Shown: positions 26,536 through 34,830 of the stretch, one piece after another | Layout of the letters: each line of letters starts with the position of its first letter | How positions within the stretch are numbered: the stretch's first letter is position 1 | DNA from: Bacillus sp. FJAT-22090 | GTDB taxonomy: Bacteria; Bacillota; Bacilli; Bacillales_A; Planococcaceae | NCBI RefSeq assembly: GCF_007676755.1 | Contig: NZ_VEBK01000003.1 | Span: 248,001-312,000, forward strand | Reading direction: 5' to 3' | Length of the DNA stretch: 64,000 bases | The notes under the pieces: generated by a model | Told to the model about the DNA's origin: nothing | Database searches by the model: none | What the model saw: only the letters and a program-made list of their open reading frames with translations | Made by a program: the position numbers and the translations under genes

Positions 26536-26622
26536 ATGAAAAATTCAGTAAGTTTACCAGAACAGTTGCCAGAAACATATGAAGAGTTATTGGTATTGCT
26601 ATTAAACAAAGTTATTGCATAG
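26536..26622 (+). CDS. Small ORF B, paralogue of small ORF A
   Basis: A 28-codon ORF with GGGAGGA upstream of ATG. The product reads MKNSVSLPEQLPETYEEL followed by LVLLLNKVIA. It shares LPEQLPETxEE(L/M)LxxLL with ORF A and has the same length. Many differences are synonymous or conservative, as expected for selected coding sequence. The sequence after both stops (GCATAGGAGAGATT) is also the same. It stands between the stress gene and the HpaB-like gene. Confidence 0.62.
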   Translation: MKNSVSLPEQLPETYEELLVLLLNKVIA

Positions 26623-26660
26623 GAGAGATTCTAGATTAATAATATTTCACATAACAATGG

Positions 26661-26694
26661 AAAAGTAGACGTTTCTACTAGAGAAGCGTCTACT
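26661..26694. terminator. Hairpin shared by small ORF B and the HpaB-like gene
   Basis: A 13-bp stem with one wobble (26664-26676 and 26682-26694). It is the counterpart of the hairpin at 25213-25246. On the minus strand it is followed by TTTTCC, so it also serves the convergent gene. Confidence 0.72.
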
Positions 26695-26695
26695 C

Positions 26696-28129
26696 TCATT
26701 CCAATATCCGCTTCACCCGCTCAACAAAAGGCTTCTTATCATAGGCACGATACAATTGGCTTGCAATCCTCACTGGATCCCCGAAGAAAAATCGTTCATA
26801 TAATGTTTGTCGTGTGCCGAAAGAACTCATCGTTAAATCCCATGCTAAGCGAAATAGTTTAACGCGATCTTCTGCATTGTCTGCTTTAGACTGTAAATAT
26901 TGGTCTAAGTCTTTTCTAATTGGTGAATGGAAGGCATTTTCAGTTGGAATGGACATTAATCCACTTGCACCTAATAGTTGAATGATTTCTGCGAATCTTG
27001 GGTACACACGAGGAAATATATTAATGGCAACTTGCAGTGTCTGACAGTCGGGTCGCATAGCTCCCCATCTATCAGTTTCTGCTTCTGCTTCTGATTTTAA
27101 GAGTAATGCTTTCATTGTTTCTAACGCGATAATGACTTCCGTCGCCTTTTCCTGAACATGCTGGTACTGTCCAATATTAATCGTTTCAATGATGGATTCG
27201 ACAATGCCTAAGACAAATTCTATTTTCACAATTTGTCTGGAAAGAACCTGATGCAGGGTGAATGCTTGAAAGGAACTGTTCACCATGAAACTATTAGAGA
27301 CCTCTATATTGTCATAATAAAATACTCGTTCCCATGGAACCAATACATGATCAAATACAACAATACTATCCATTTCCTCATACCTTGAACTTAAAGGATA
27401 ATTAAACGTAGAATCTCCACCTACAAAAGACTCCCTGCATATAAATTTCAGTCCTTTAGCATTGCTTGGGATTGAAAAAGCAAATGCCTTTTCTTCCTCC
27501 ATAATCCCTCCTGCTGATATAACTAATATCTCATCAGTTATGCCACCTTGAGTAGCAAGTAATCTTGCCCCTTTCACAATGATTCCCTTATCATTCCTTT
27601 CAATTATCTTTGCAGCAATAGGTTCCTCTGTATCCTCAAAATAGATTTGTTCTCTATTTACTTGAGGATCGATAAATGTATGCGTCATCGATAAATCATT
27701 TTCTCGCGCATATCCATAGTACGAAAGTAGATTGTTTGGGAAGCAATTCTCTTTTCCTTCTAAAAATTGGGCAGATGATGCTAATGCCATGAGTGTTGTA
27801 TTCATATAATCAGGACTTCTTCCCATCAACCCATGATTGGATCGAGCCCAATGTTGAACCATCGTACGTCTTTTAGCTAGATCATCTCTCGTTTTCGGTT
27901 GTAAAAATGACATACCTACTGGCTCCCCACTAGATGGGGATTGATAAGTCATAAATTCCTTCAAAGTTGCACTATGCTGCAGATCATACAACGCGGCTTG
28001 ACTTTTCATAATACCCTTGAATGCAGGATGTTTGGATATTTCTTCGATTACAGGTTTACCATCTATCCATACAGCTGTTTTTAATCGATCTATTCGATCA
28101 ATATATTGTTTTCCAGTTATTGCTGACAT
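26696..28129 (-). CDS. 4-hydroxyphenylacetate 3-hydroxylase family protein
   Basis: A 477-residue protein of the HpaB/PvcC family (YoaI-like in Bacillus), flavin-dependent aromatic hydroxylases related to 4-hydroxybutyryl-CoA dehydratase. Family stretches are GRSPDYMNT, THTFIDPQVNR, FNYPLSSRYEEMDSIVVFDH and VPWERVF. The normal reaction uses FADH2 supplied by a separate reductase, which is not seen nearby, so the true substrate is unclear. The start at 28129 is chosen because GGGAGTG lies 5 bases upstream; the longer frame from 28153 has none. It is monocistronic. Confidence 0.83.
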   Translation of the reverse strand: MSAITGKQYIDRIDRLKTAVWIDGKPVIEEISKHPAFKGIMKSQAALYDLQHSATLKEFMTYQSPSSGEPVGMSFLQPKTRDDLAKRRTMVQHWARSNHGLMGRSPDYMNTTLMALASSAQFLEGKENCFPNNLLSYYGYARENDLSMTHTFIDPQVNREQIYFEDTEEPIAAKIIERNDKGIIVKGARLLATQGGITDEILVISAGGIMEEEKAFAFSIPSNAKGLKFICRESFVGGDSTFNYPLSSRYEEMDSIVVFDHVLVPWERVFYYDNIEVSNSFMVNSSFQAFTLHQVLSRQIVKIEFVLGIVESIIETINIGQYQHVQEKATEVIIALETMKALLLKSEAEAETDRWGAMRPDCQTLQVAINIFPRVYPRFAEIIQLLGASGLMSIPTENAFHSPIRKDLDQYLQSKADNAEDRVKLFRLAWDLTMSSFGTRQTLYERFFFGDPVRIASQLYRAYDKKPFVERVKRILE

Positions 28130-28300
28130 ATACACACTCCCATATGGTACCAATGTCTACCTACTTCTTTAGTTGTAGCTTATTAAATTTGCCGTTTGAT
28201 TGTTACAAAATAACTTCATGTGCGAGGTCTAAATAATGCATTTTTAGCTAGAATGTTTACACCTACTAAGGTACCTTATAAGTAAGAGGGGGATTCCTAC

Positions 28301-28960
28301 ATGAAAAATACAGATTTTGTTGCTTCCTGGAGTGGTGGTAAGGATTCGGCTTTAGCTTATTACAGAGCATTGAAATTAGGAATGATACCGAAAAAAGTAC
28401 TAACGATGTTTGAAGAAGAGGGAGAGATCTCTAAGTCACATGCGCTTCCATTAGAGGTTGTACAAGCTCAAGTAGAGCGCCTTGGAGTACCGTTAATAAC
28501 AATGGCAGCTAGCTGGGGTACATATGAAGAACAGTTTACCTATGCAATGGATGCCTGTAGAGCGGAAGGAATTACCCATGGAGTATTTGGCGATATAGAT
28601 TTGGAAGGCCATTTGGAGTGGGTTCTAAAGACATGTGCAAAGTCAGATATTACCGCTGTTCATCCGCTTTGGCAAATGCCTAGAAAACAAGTAGTGGACC
28701 AGCTTCTAGAGGAAGAATTTGAAGCGTGGATTGTGGTTGTTAATACAAAGATGATGCCAGCATCGTATGTTGGCAAAAAATTGTCGAAAGAAATTGTCGA
28801 GGAGCTTGATCTCGCAGGTATTGATGCCTGTGGAGAGAATGGGGAGTTTCATACAATTGTAGTGGATGGACCGCTTTTTTCTTCACGTCTTCCGATTACA
28901 TTGGAAAAGCCAGTGGAAAAAGGGGATTATGTGTTTACACGCGTGACTTTGGAGGGTTAA
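28301..28960 (+). CDS. Diphthine-ammonia ligase-like ATP pyrophosphatase
   Basis: A 219-residue adenine-nucleotide alpha hydrolase of the DUF71/DPH6 family. The PP-loop is SWSGGKDSALAYYRA at residues 9-23. A later EWVLKTCAKSDITAVHPLW region and the FHTIVVDGP motif are typical. In eukaryotes the family amidates diphthine, which bacteria lack, so the bacterial substrate is different and not known. The start is ATG behind GAGGGGGA. It is monocistronic with a perfect terminator. Confidence 0.85.
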   Translation: MKNTDFVASWSGGKDSALAYYRALKLGMIPKKVLTMFEEEGEISKSHALPLEVVQAQVERLGVPLITMAASWGTYEEQFTYAMDACRAEGITHGVFGDIDLEGHLEWVLKTCAKSDITAVHPLWQMPRKQVVDQLLEEEFEAWIVVVNTKMMPASYVGKKLSKEIVEELDLAGIDACGENGEFHTIVVDGPLFSSRLPITLEKPVEKGDYVFTRVTLEG

Positions 28961-28998
28961 TTCACGTAATCCCGTGTGTATACAATTATAGACTAAAC

Positions 28999-29045
28999 AA
29001 CAAAGATAGATACTTTAGTTTATCCAAGTATCTATCTTTGTTATT
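28999..29045. terminator. Bidirectional terminator
   Basis: Perfect 16-bp stem (28999-29014 and 29027-29042) with T-rich flanks in both directions. It separates the converging ATP pyrophosphatase and histidine kinase genes. Confidence 0.85.
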
Positions 29046-29939
29046 TCATTCAGATTTCCATTTACATATCATGACCAATTGGTGCTCTTTAAGTTCTCCT
29101 GATAGACTGCCATTCATTTTTAACATCAAGCTTTTAGCAATAGAAAGTCCTAACCCTGTACCTTTTCCCGTTCTCGTTTGATCAGCCTTGTAAAACCGAT
29201 CAAACAGGTGGGCGACGTCGATTTCTAATAACTGTGGTGCAGGGTTACTGATAGTTAGCTGAACAAAATTAGCTAGTTGTTCTATACGCAACACTACATT
29301 TCCTTCTGAATGATGAATCGTATTGATGAGTAAATTTTCAATGACTCGTTTTACAGCTGAAACATCCGCTTTTATTTTAATATCCTGTTGAGGCAGCTCA
29401 ATAATTGGTTCTATCCCTTTTTGACGAAATTCTTCGTAAAACCCGACTAATACTTCTAAAACTAAGTTGTTTAATGTTACCCGTTCTATTTTTAATGGAT
29501 ATTCTGTAGATTCCACAATAGAGAGCTCAAAAAAATCCTCGAGTAGCACTTTAAGCCTTAATGCTCCATTTTTCACGATTGCTGTATAGCTTGCTCTCTC
29601 CTTAGATGTGATATCTTCCAATTCCAAAAATTGAACATACCCTAAAATGGATGTCATCGGTGTACGTATATCATGTGAAATATTAGAAACTGCTTGTTTT
29701 AACTCGTTTTCAGTTCGCTTTTTTTCTGCATTTGCCGTATTTGTTAAATCGATTTGTTCATTAATCTCCTTTGCTAACTTTTCTATATCTTTATCGAAAA
29801 ATGAAAGATTAATTTTCCTATTTTTTTGCTTTAGCTGATTCGTCATTTTCTTAATTTCTTTTTTTACGAAAAAAAGACGGGTAAATAAAAGTAGCACAAT
29901 TACTATAGAAAGAATCGTTATATATAACAAGCTACCCAC
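29046..29939 (-). CDS. Sensor histidine kinase of an ABC-linked two-component system
   Basis: A 297-residue histidine kinase with a single N-terminal membrane segment (residues 3-25) and no extracellular domain. The phosphoacceptor box is SNISHDIRTPMTSILGY, and the catalytic domain has GKGTGLGLSIAKSLM. Such short kinases usually sense through a partner transporter. It is the last gene of a leftward operon: response regulator, ATPase, permease, kinase. The start is GTG with a weak site; a TTG three codons later is possible. Confidence 0.86.
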   Translation of the reverse strand: MGSLLYITILSIVIVLLLFTRLFFVKKEIKKMTNQLKQKNRKINLSFFDKDIEKLAKEINEQIDLTNTANAEKKRTENELKQAVSNISHDIRTPMTSILGYVQFLELEDITSKERASYTAIVKNGALRLKVLLEDFFELSIVESTEYPLKIERVTLNNLVLEVLVGFYEEFRQKGIEPIIELPQQDIKIKADVSAVKRVIENLLINTIHHSEGNVVLRIEQLANFVQLTISNPAPQLLEIDVAHLFDRFYKADQTRTGKGTGLGLSIAKSLMLKMNGSLSGELKEHQLVMICKWKSE

Positions 29940-29952
29940 CCGCTTTTCTAAA

Positions 29953-30708
29953 TTATTTTATTTCTTTCCTATGAAACACAAGACTACCCAATATCGCAAG
30001 TACCAAATAGGTTATGATTGGAACTATCGTTAATTTGAATAGTTCTCCATTTGACAGGTTAAACGCGCCGATGTCTATAAAAAGCTTGAATACCGAATGG
30101 TTAAAGATCAGTTCAATGAAAGAAAATTTTTGACTTAATGCATATAAAACACTGTCAAACAGGATGAAAAATAAGATAAGAAATCCAATTGTCTTACCAC
30201 TATCCGTGAAAATAATGGAAATGAAAGCCATAATTGAAGCAAACGCAGCTGTATACAGAACAGTTAAACCAATTGCTCGAAGAAGATAACTTAATCCAGG
30301 CATATCATAAAATCCAGCAAAGACTGCTCCAACTCCGGTTAAAACAATAGGGAATATTAATGAAATAATTACAGCTCCAAGTGTGAATATAAGTAACTTC
30401 GCAAAATAAATACGGATTCTGCTATTACCAGAGGAGCCCATTATTTTCATCGTACCCATTGAATACTCACTGGAAATGAAGAAACCCGCTAGAATACAGG
30501 GAACAAGCTTTACAATGTAATTATTTCCTCCAAGACCTGTGTAGGCGAATAGTTCTTTCACTGAAACTAATTCTGTAATAGCTGCACTGTCATTATAAAA
30601 GATAAGCAGTGGATATAAAGCCGCTACCACAGCTAGGCCAATGACCAATGTCCAAAAAGAACGATCTTTACTTAACTTAAATAACTCGGATTTCACTAGA
30701 TTATTCAT
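29953..30708 (-). CDS. ABC-2 type transporter permease
   Basis: A 251-residue membrane protein with six predicted membrane segments, matching the permeases of BcrAB/lantibiotic-immunity type ABC transporters. It begins with MNNLVKSELFKLSKDRSFW, the usual cytoplasmic start of this family. It overlaps the ATPase gene by 8 bases, so the two are translationally coupled and form one transporter. Likely substrates are peptide antibiotics, by family and by the linked two-component system. Confidence 0.84.
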   Translation of the reverse strand: MNNLVKSELFKLSKDRSFWTLVIGLAVVAALYPLLIFYNDSAAITELVSVKELFAYTGLGGNNYIVKLVPCILAGFFISSEYSMGTMKIMGSSGNSRIRIYFAKLLIFTLGAVIISLIFPIVLTGVGAVFAGFYDMPGLSYLLRAIGLTVLYTAAFASIMAFISIIFTDSGKTIGFLILFFILFDSVLYALSQKFSFIELIFNHSVFKLFIDIGAFNLSNGELFKLTIVPIITYLVLAILGSLVFHRKEIK

Positions 30709-31624
30709 ATTGGTTACCCCCGATTCGGTTCATAAAATATGTTTCCAAATCCTCCCCCATCGGCATGAATTGCTCAATTATCAATCCTTCACTTGCAAGG
30801 CAGGTGGAAACTTTTCCAGGAGTATCTAAATAATCAAAGAGTTTAATCGTTTCATCTGGCATCACTTCAAATTTAGTCGTCGCTAGTTTGTTTTCTAGCA
30901 GAGCAGCAGCTTTTTCTATGTTATCCACTTTAATATGCAAATATTGCTGACATTTTTTATTGAGTTCTTCTACCGTTAGTTGCTCCAGTAACTCACCTTG
31001 ATGAATAATTCCATAATGGGTCGCCAATAAGTGAAGTTCACTTAAGATATGGCTTGAAATCAAAATAGTAATGCCGTACTCTTGGTTTAACTTTTTTAAT
31101 AGCTCTCGTATTTCTATTACACCCATTGGGTCTAACCCGTTAATTGGTTCATCCAAAATTAAAAACTCGGGGTCTCCTAGTAATGCTATACCAAGTCCAA
31201 GCCGTTGTTTCATGCCTAATGAAAAGTTCTTTGCTTTCTTTTTTCCGGTATCTTTTAGACCAACTAAAGCAAGTGTTTTTTGGATACATTCTTTACCCGG
31301 AATTCCCTTTAACAATCTGTGAGCTTCTAAATTTTCTGCTGCCGTCATTTGTGGGTATAGTGCAGGACCTTCGATAATAGTTCCAATTCGTTTTCTAGCT
31401 TCTATTAACTGCTGTTCATTGCTTTCCCCAAATAATTCAGTTGTGCCTGTTGTTGGGATAGCTAAACCAGTGACTATTCGAATAAGTGTTGACTTACCGG
31501 CTCCGTTTTGTCCGATAAATCCATAGATGGATCCTTTTTTAATAGATAAATTGACTTTATTTAAAGCAAGTTGATGCTTATATTGTTTCGATAATTGATT
31601 TGTTTGCAAAACATAGTCGCTCAT
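30701..31624 (-). CDS. ABC transporter ATP-binding protein, BcrA type
   Basis: A 307-residue ATPase with Walker A GQNGAGKST, signature FSLGMKQRLGLG, Walker B FLILDEPINGLDP and the H-loop in ISSHILSEL. The C-terminal 80 residues are the extra domain of the BcrA/LolD-like drug-resistance group. It pairs with the overlapping permease gene. Export of peptide antibiotics is the probable role. Confidence 0.88.
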   Translation of the reverse strand: MSDYVLQTNQLSKQYKHQLALNKVNLSIKKGSIYGFIGQNGAGKSTLIRIVTGLAIPTTGTTELFGESNEQQLIEARKRIGTIIEGPALYPQMTAAENLEAHRLLKGIPGKECIQKTLALVGLKDTGKKKAKNFSLGMKQRLGLGIALLGDPEFLILDEPINGLDPMGVIEIRELLKKLNQEYGITILISSHILSELHLLATHYGIIHQGELLEQLTVEELNKKCQQYLHIKVDNIEKAAALLENKLATTKFEVMPDETIKLFDYLDTPGKVSTCLASEGLIIEQFMPMGEDLETYFMNRIGGNQYE

Positions 31625-31704
31625 ATTTCCGCCTCCTTCATCTGATACTTTTTAGTATAGGAAGGAAAACATAAGAAAGGCTTAAGACGTTTCTTAAGAA
31701 AACC

Positions 31705-32394
31705 TTAAGTTTTTAATCGGTATCCCATACCCCAAATCGTTTCGATATATTCTTCGTTCGAATTGGCCTTCGCCAACTTGTTTCGAACATTGCTCATATG
31801 TACATTGATCGTATTATCATCTCCTCGAAACTCCTCTTTCCATACACTTTCAAATACATTGGCTTTTGTGAAAACCTTTTTTGGAGAAGATAATAATAGT
31901 TCTAAAATAGAATATTCCCGAGCTGTCAAGGACAGTATTTGGCCGTTCACTTGGACCAATTTCGCTTCTGTATCGATTGTTAAATCCTTATAACGAAGTT
32001 CTCTACGCTCGAATGTTTTCATCTTTTGATATCTCCTCAAATGCGAATCTATCCTTGCAGACACCTCTCCAATGTCAAAAGGCTTTGTTATATAATCATC
32101 CGCTCCTGTTCGCAATGCATCAATTTTTGTTTGTTGTTCTAACTTTGCAGAAATAATGATGATTGGACAGGATGTTTGCTCACTTATTTTTTCTAAAATT
32201 TCTTCTCCTGTCATCCCTGGAAGCATTAAATCCAATAGCATCATATCCCAGACTCTATCTTGGATATATAACATTGCTTCCGTTCCCGAATATGCCGGCT
32301 GTGCAATATAGCCACTTTTCCTAATAATATTACATAATAATTCATTTATATCATTATCATCTTCCACTACTAAAATATGAATTGGCTTTACCAT
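31705..32394 (-). CDS. OmpR-family response regulator
   Basis: A 229-residue response regulator. The receiver has acidic residues EDD near the start, the phosphoacceptor Asp55 in LLDLMLPG and the conserved lysine in YITKPFD. The C-terminal winged helix ends with ETIWGMGYRL. The start is ATG at 32394 preceded by GGTGGCGGAAG; the longer frame from 32430 runs through that site. It heads the operon that includes the ABC transporter and kinase, and probably activates them. Confidence 0.88.
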   Translation of the reverse strand: MVKPIHILVVEDDNDINELLCNIIRKSGYIAQPAYSGTEAMLYIQDRVWDMMLLDLMLPGMTGEEILEKISEQTSCPIIIISAKLEQQTKIDALRTGADDYITKPFDIGEVSARIDSHLRRYQKMKTFERRELRYKDLTIDTEAKLVQVNGQILSLTAREYSILELLLSSPKKVFTKANVFESVWKEEFRGDDNTINVHMSNVRNKLAKANSNEEYIETIWGMGYRLKT

Positions 32395-32546
32395 ACTTCC
32401 GCCACCTTTTATCACCTTTTTACTTAGCATACCATTTCATGCGATACCGAACATATTGATGTGATTTTCAGACTATAAGCGCAAGAAAAAGGACGAAATG
32501 AGTTGGGGAAACTTGTTAAGATGATTTCAAGGAGGTTGATATTAAT

Positions 32547-33314
32547 ATGAATAACTTAAAAAGATTCCATGAACTACACTTTTCATCTGAGCCATTATTT
32601 TTGGGAAATGCTTGGGATTTACTTTCGGCTTTAACGTTAGAAAAAGCTGGTTTTCAAGCAATAGGCACAACTAGTTGGGGAATTGCCAATTCACTCGGCT
32701 TAAAGGATGGAGAACTTGTCGATTTTGAACGGCATTTGCAAATTATTGAAACAATTGCTAGACACCTGTCTATTCCCGTATCCGCCGATATCGAAGCCGG
32801 TTATGGAGAAAACATCCAAACGATTGTGCAAAATGTTTTACGGACTGCAGACGTTGGAGTGGCGGGAATTAATATCGAAGACTCATTCAAACAGAAAGCT
32901 GGCTTGAGGGAGCTTTCATTTCAGTCTAAACTTTTATATGAAATAAGAATTGCTTTAGACAACGCTGGCTATAAGGAATTCTTCATTAATGCACGAATCG
33001 ATACTTTTCTTCAAAAGGACAACCCTCTTTCGGAAACAATAGAACGAGGGAAAGCTTATGTAGAAAGTGGAGCAAGCGGAATTTTCGTTCCTGGTGTAAC
33101 TTTGGATAATGATATTAGAGAAATTACATATGAAGTAAAAGCTCCGCTAAATGTTTTATCTTTACCTGGCTTGACGAATTGTAATAAGCTTAAAGCATTA
33201 GGCGTACAAAGATTTAGTTTTGGAAATGCTTTATCAGACAAAGTCATTGATTTTATGGAAAAAGATGCGAAACAATTGTTTTTATTAAAAGATACAGCTC
33301 ACTTGTATACGTGA
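32547..33314 (+). CDS. Isocitrate lyase/PEP mutase family protein
   Basis: A 255-residue TIM-barrel protein of the isocitrate lyase/phosphoenolpyruvate mutase superfamily. Visible are LGNAWDLLSA at the start, PVSADIEAGYG (metal-binding Asp and Glu) and NIEDSF. Family members include 2-methylisocitrate lyase, oxaloacetate decarboxylase and PEP phosphonomutase. The short length and absence of the KKCGH lyase motif favour an oxaloacetate-decarboxylase or phosphonomutase-like enzyme. It lies 29 bases before adaA on the same strand. Confidence 0.82.
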   Translation: MNNLKRFHELHFSSEPLFLGNAWDLLSALTLEKAGFQAIGTTSWGIANSLGLKDGELVDFERHLQIIETIARHLSIPVSADIEAGYGENIQTIVQNVLRTADVGVAGINIEDSFKQKAGLRELSFQSKLLYEIRIALDNAGYKEFFINARIDTFLQKDNPLSETIERGKAYVESGASGIFVPGVTLDNDIREITYEVKAPLNVLSLPGLTNCNKLKALGVQRFSFGNALSDKVIDFMEKDAKQLFLLKDTAHLYT

Positions 33315-33343
33315 TAAATTAAAAAACAGGAAGGGGTGTTACA

Positions 33344-33904
33344 ATGACAATCAGTCTTTCTTTTGAAGAAATGTGGCAAAAAATAATTGCTTGTGATCAA
33401 ACGTATGATGGATTATTTTTTACTGCGGTAAAAACGACGAAAATATATTGTCGCCCTTCCTGTCGTTCTAGAAAACCTAAAAAACAAAATGTCATGTTCT
33501 TTCCCGACAAAGAAAGTGTGGAAAGAGCTGGGTTTCGTGCATGTAAAAGATGCAAACCCGAAGAGAAGCATTCTCCAAATACCGAGCTTGTTCAAAATGT
33601 CATTGCTTTTTTAGTTAATCATTCTGGTGAAAAACTCGCATTGCAAAATATCGCTGAACATATCGGTATTAGCCCATTTTATTTAGAAAGGCTCTTTAAA
33701 CAAGAAACTACCCAAACCCCCCGTGAATTTTTAGAAAAGATCAGGATTGATAAAGCTGCTCATTTGTTGAAGCATACGAATAAAACCAATCTGGAAATAT
33801 GTTACGAAGTTGGCTTTCAAAGTACCTCCAATTTTTATCAAGCATTTTCCCGTTTGCAAAATTGTACACCGAGTAATTATCGAAAGCTGGAGGCTGAAAA
33901 ATGA
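33344..33904 (+). CDS. adaA: AdaA methylphosphotriester transferase and transcriptional activator
   Basis: A 186-residue protein with the Ada zinc domain followed by an AraC-type helix-turn-helix. The four zinc cysteines are Cys36, Cys40, Cys67 and Cys70 (IYCRPSC and ACKRCKP). In the adaptive response to DNA alkylation, one of them takes a methyl group from methylphosphotriesters, turning the protein into an activator of its own operon. The C-terminal AraC region includes LALQNIAEHIGISPFYLER. Its end overlaps the start of the methyltransferase gene by four bases (ATGA). Confidence 0.92.
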   Translation: MTISLSFEEMWQKIIACDQTYDGLFFTAVKTTKIYCRPSCRSRKPKKQNVMFFPDKESVERAGFRACKRCKPEEKHSPNTELVQNVIAFLVNHSGEKLALQNIAEHIGISPFYLERLFKQETTQTPREFLEKIRIDKAAHLLKHTNKTNLEICYEVGFQSTSNFYQAFSRLQNCTPSNYRKLEAEK

Positions 33905-34377
33905 GTAAACTATTTCAAGTAGATTATCCCACTCCAATTGGGGTTTTAGAGATTATCGGTACAAATGAGGCAATTACTTCCATAATGTTTGCCGAACAGG
34001 ATGTTGTTTCATATCAGTTGAACGAGGAAACCCCTGCCCTACTTAGAAATTGTTATTTCCAAATGGATGAGTATTTTAAAGGGGAGCGTCAAACGTTTTC
34101 TTTTGCTTACACTAGTACAGGTACAGAGTTTCAAAAAAGTGTATGGAATGCATTGACCACTATCTCTTATGCAAAAACCGGATCTTACAAAGATATCGCT
34201 AGTACGATTGGAAATGAAAAAGCCATTCGCGCTGTCGGAAGTGCAAATGGCAAAAATAAGCTCAGCATTGTCATACCTTGTCACCGCATCATCGGCTCAA
34301 ACGGAAAATTGACCGGTTATGCAGGTGGATTATGGAGAAAAGAATGGCTGTTAAAGCATGAGCAGAGTTTTAAGTAA
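33901..34377 (+). CDS. adaB: Methylated-DNA-protein cysteine methyltransferase (AdaB/Ogt)
   Basis: A 158-residue O6-alkylguanine DNA alkyltransferase. The acceptor is Cys127 in VIPCHRIIG, with the preceding AVGSANGKN and the following GYAGGLWRK as family marks. It removes O6-methyl groups from guanine in one suicidal reaction. The ATGA overlap with adaA indicates coupled translation, and the pair forms the adaptive alkylation repair operon. Confidence 0.92.
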   Translation: MSKLFQVDYPTPIGVLEIIGTNEAITSIMFAEQDVVSYQLNEETPALLRNCYFQMDEYFKGERQTFSFAYTSTGTEFQKSVWNALTTISYAKTGSYKDIASTIGNEKAIRAVGSANGKNKLSIVIPCHRIIGSNGKLTGYAGGLWRKEWLLKHEQSFK

Positions 34378-34500
34378 TAAGAATTATATTTGATAACTCT
34401 AGAAAAGCGCAAGAAGTACCCTTTAAAATCAAAACCTGTATCTATCGTTTTTAAAGAGCTTTGGATAGACTTTTGCTATATTATAACCGATTTTTTTAAA

Positions 34501-34542
34501 GAGATGCTGCTCATGATGAACGTCATGAGCAGCATCTCTTTT
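34501..34542 (+). terminator. Terminator after adaAB
   Basis: Perfect 16-bp stem (34501-34516 and 34523-34538) with a 6-base loop and TTT after it. It lies 124 bases after adaB. Confidence 0.85.
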
Positions 34543-34830
34543 CTCGGTAATCCTATGGCGGCTGTCCGTCGCTTCTTGTACAACTTTAAAACCTGCTTTA
34601 GTACATATTTGTAAAACGAATGAAAAGATACTTACTAATTCATAAAGTGGGCTCTCGAAAATACAATTTTGTTCGCTATTTCGCTACTTCATTTGAAAAA
34701 ATGCTAACTATTTCTTTGAAATTCTACCACTAATAATAGCTTCCAACATTAAACAACTAATACAGGACATTATTATCCCTACATTAACTTAGAATAATCT
34801 AATTGTCTTAGCTACAAGCCACAGTTTAAG
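34543..34830. other. AT-rich gap without visible features
   Basis: I see no gene, RNA or clear repeat here. It lies between the adaAB terminator and the 3' end of the leftward MHYT gene. Confidence 0.5.

Noticed and set aside
34390-34614. 74-codon ORF after adaB
   Set aside because: It runs straight through the strong terminator at 34501-34538, has no ribosome site and no recognisable product.
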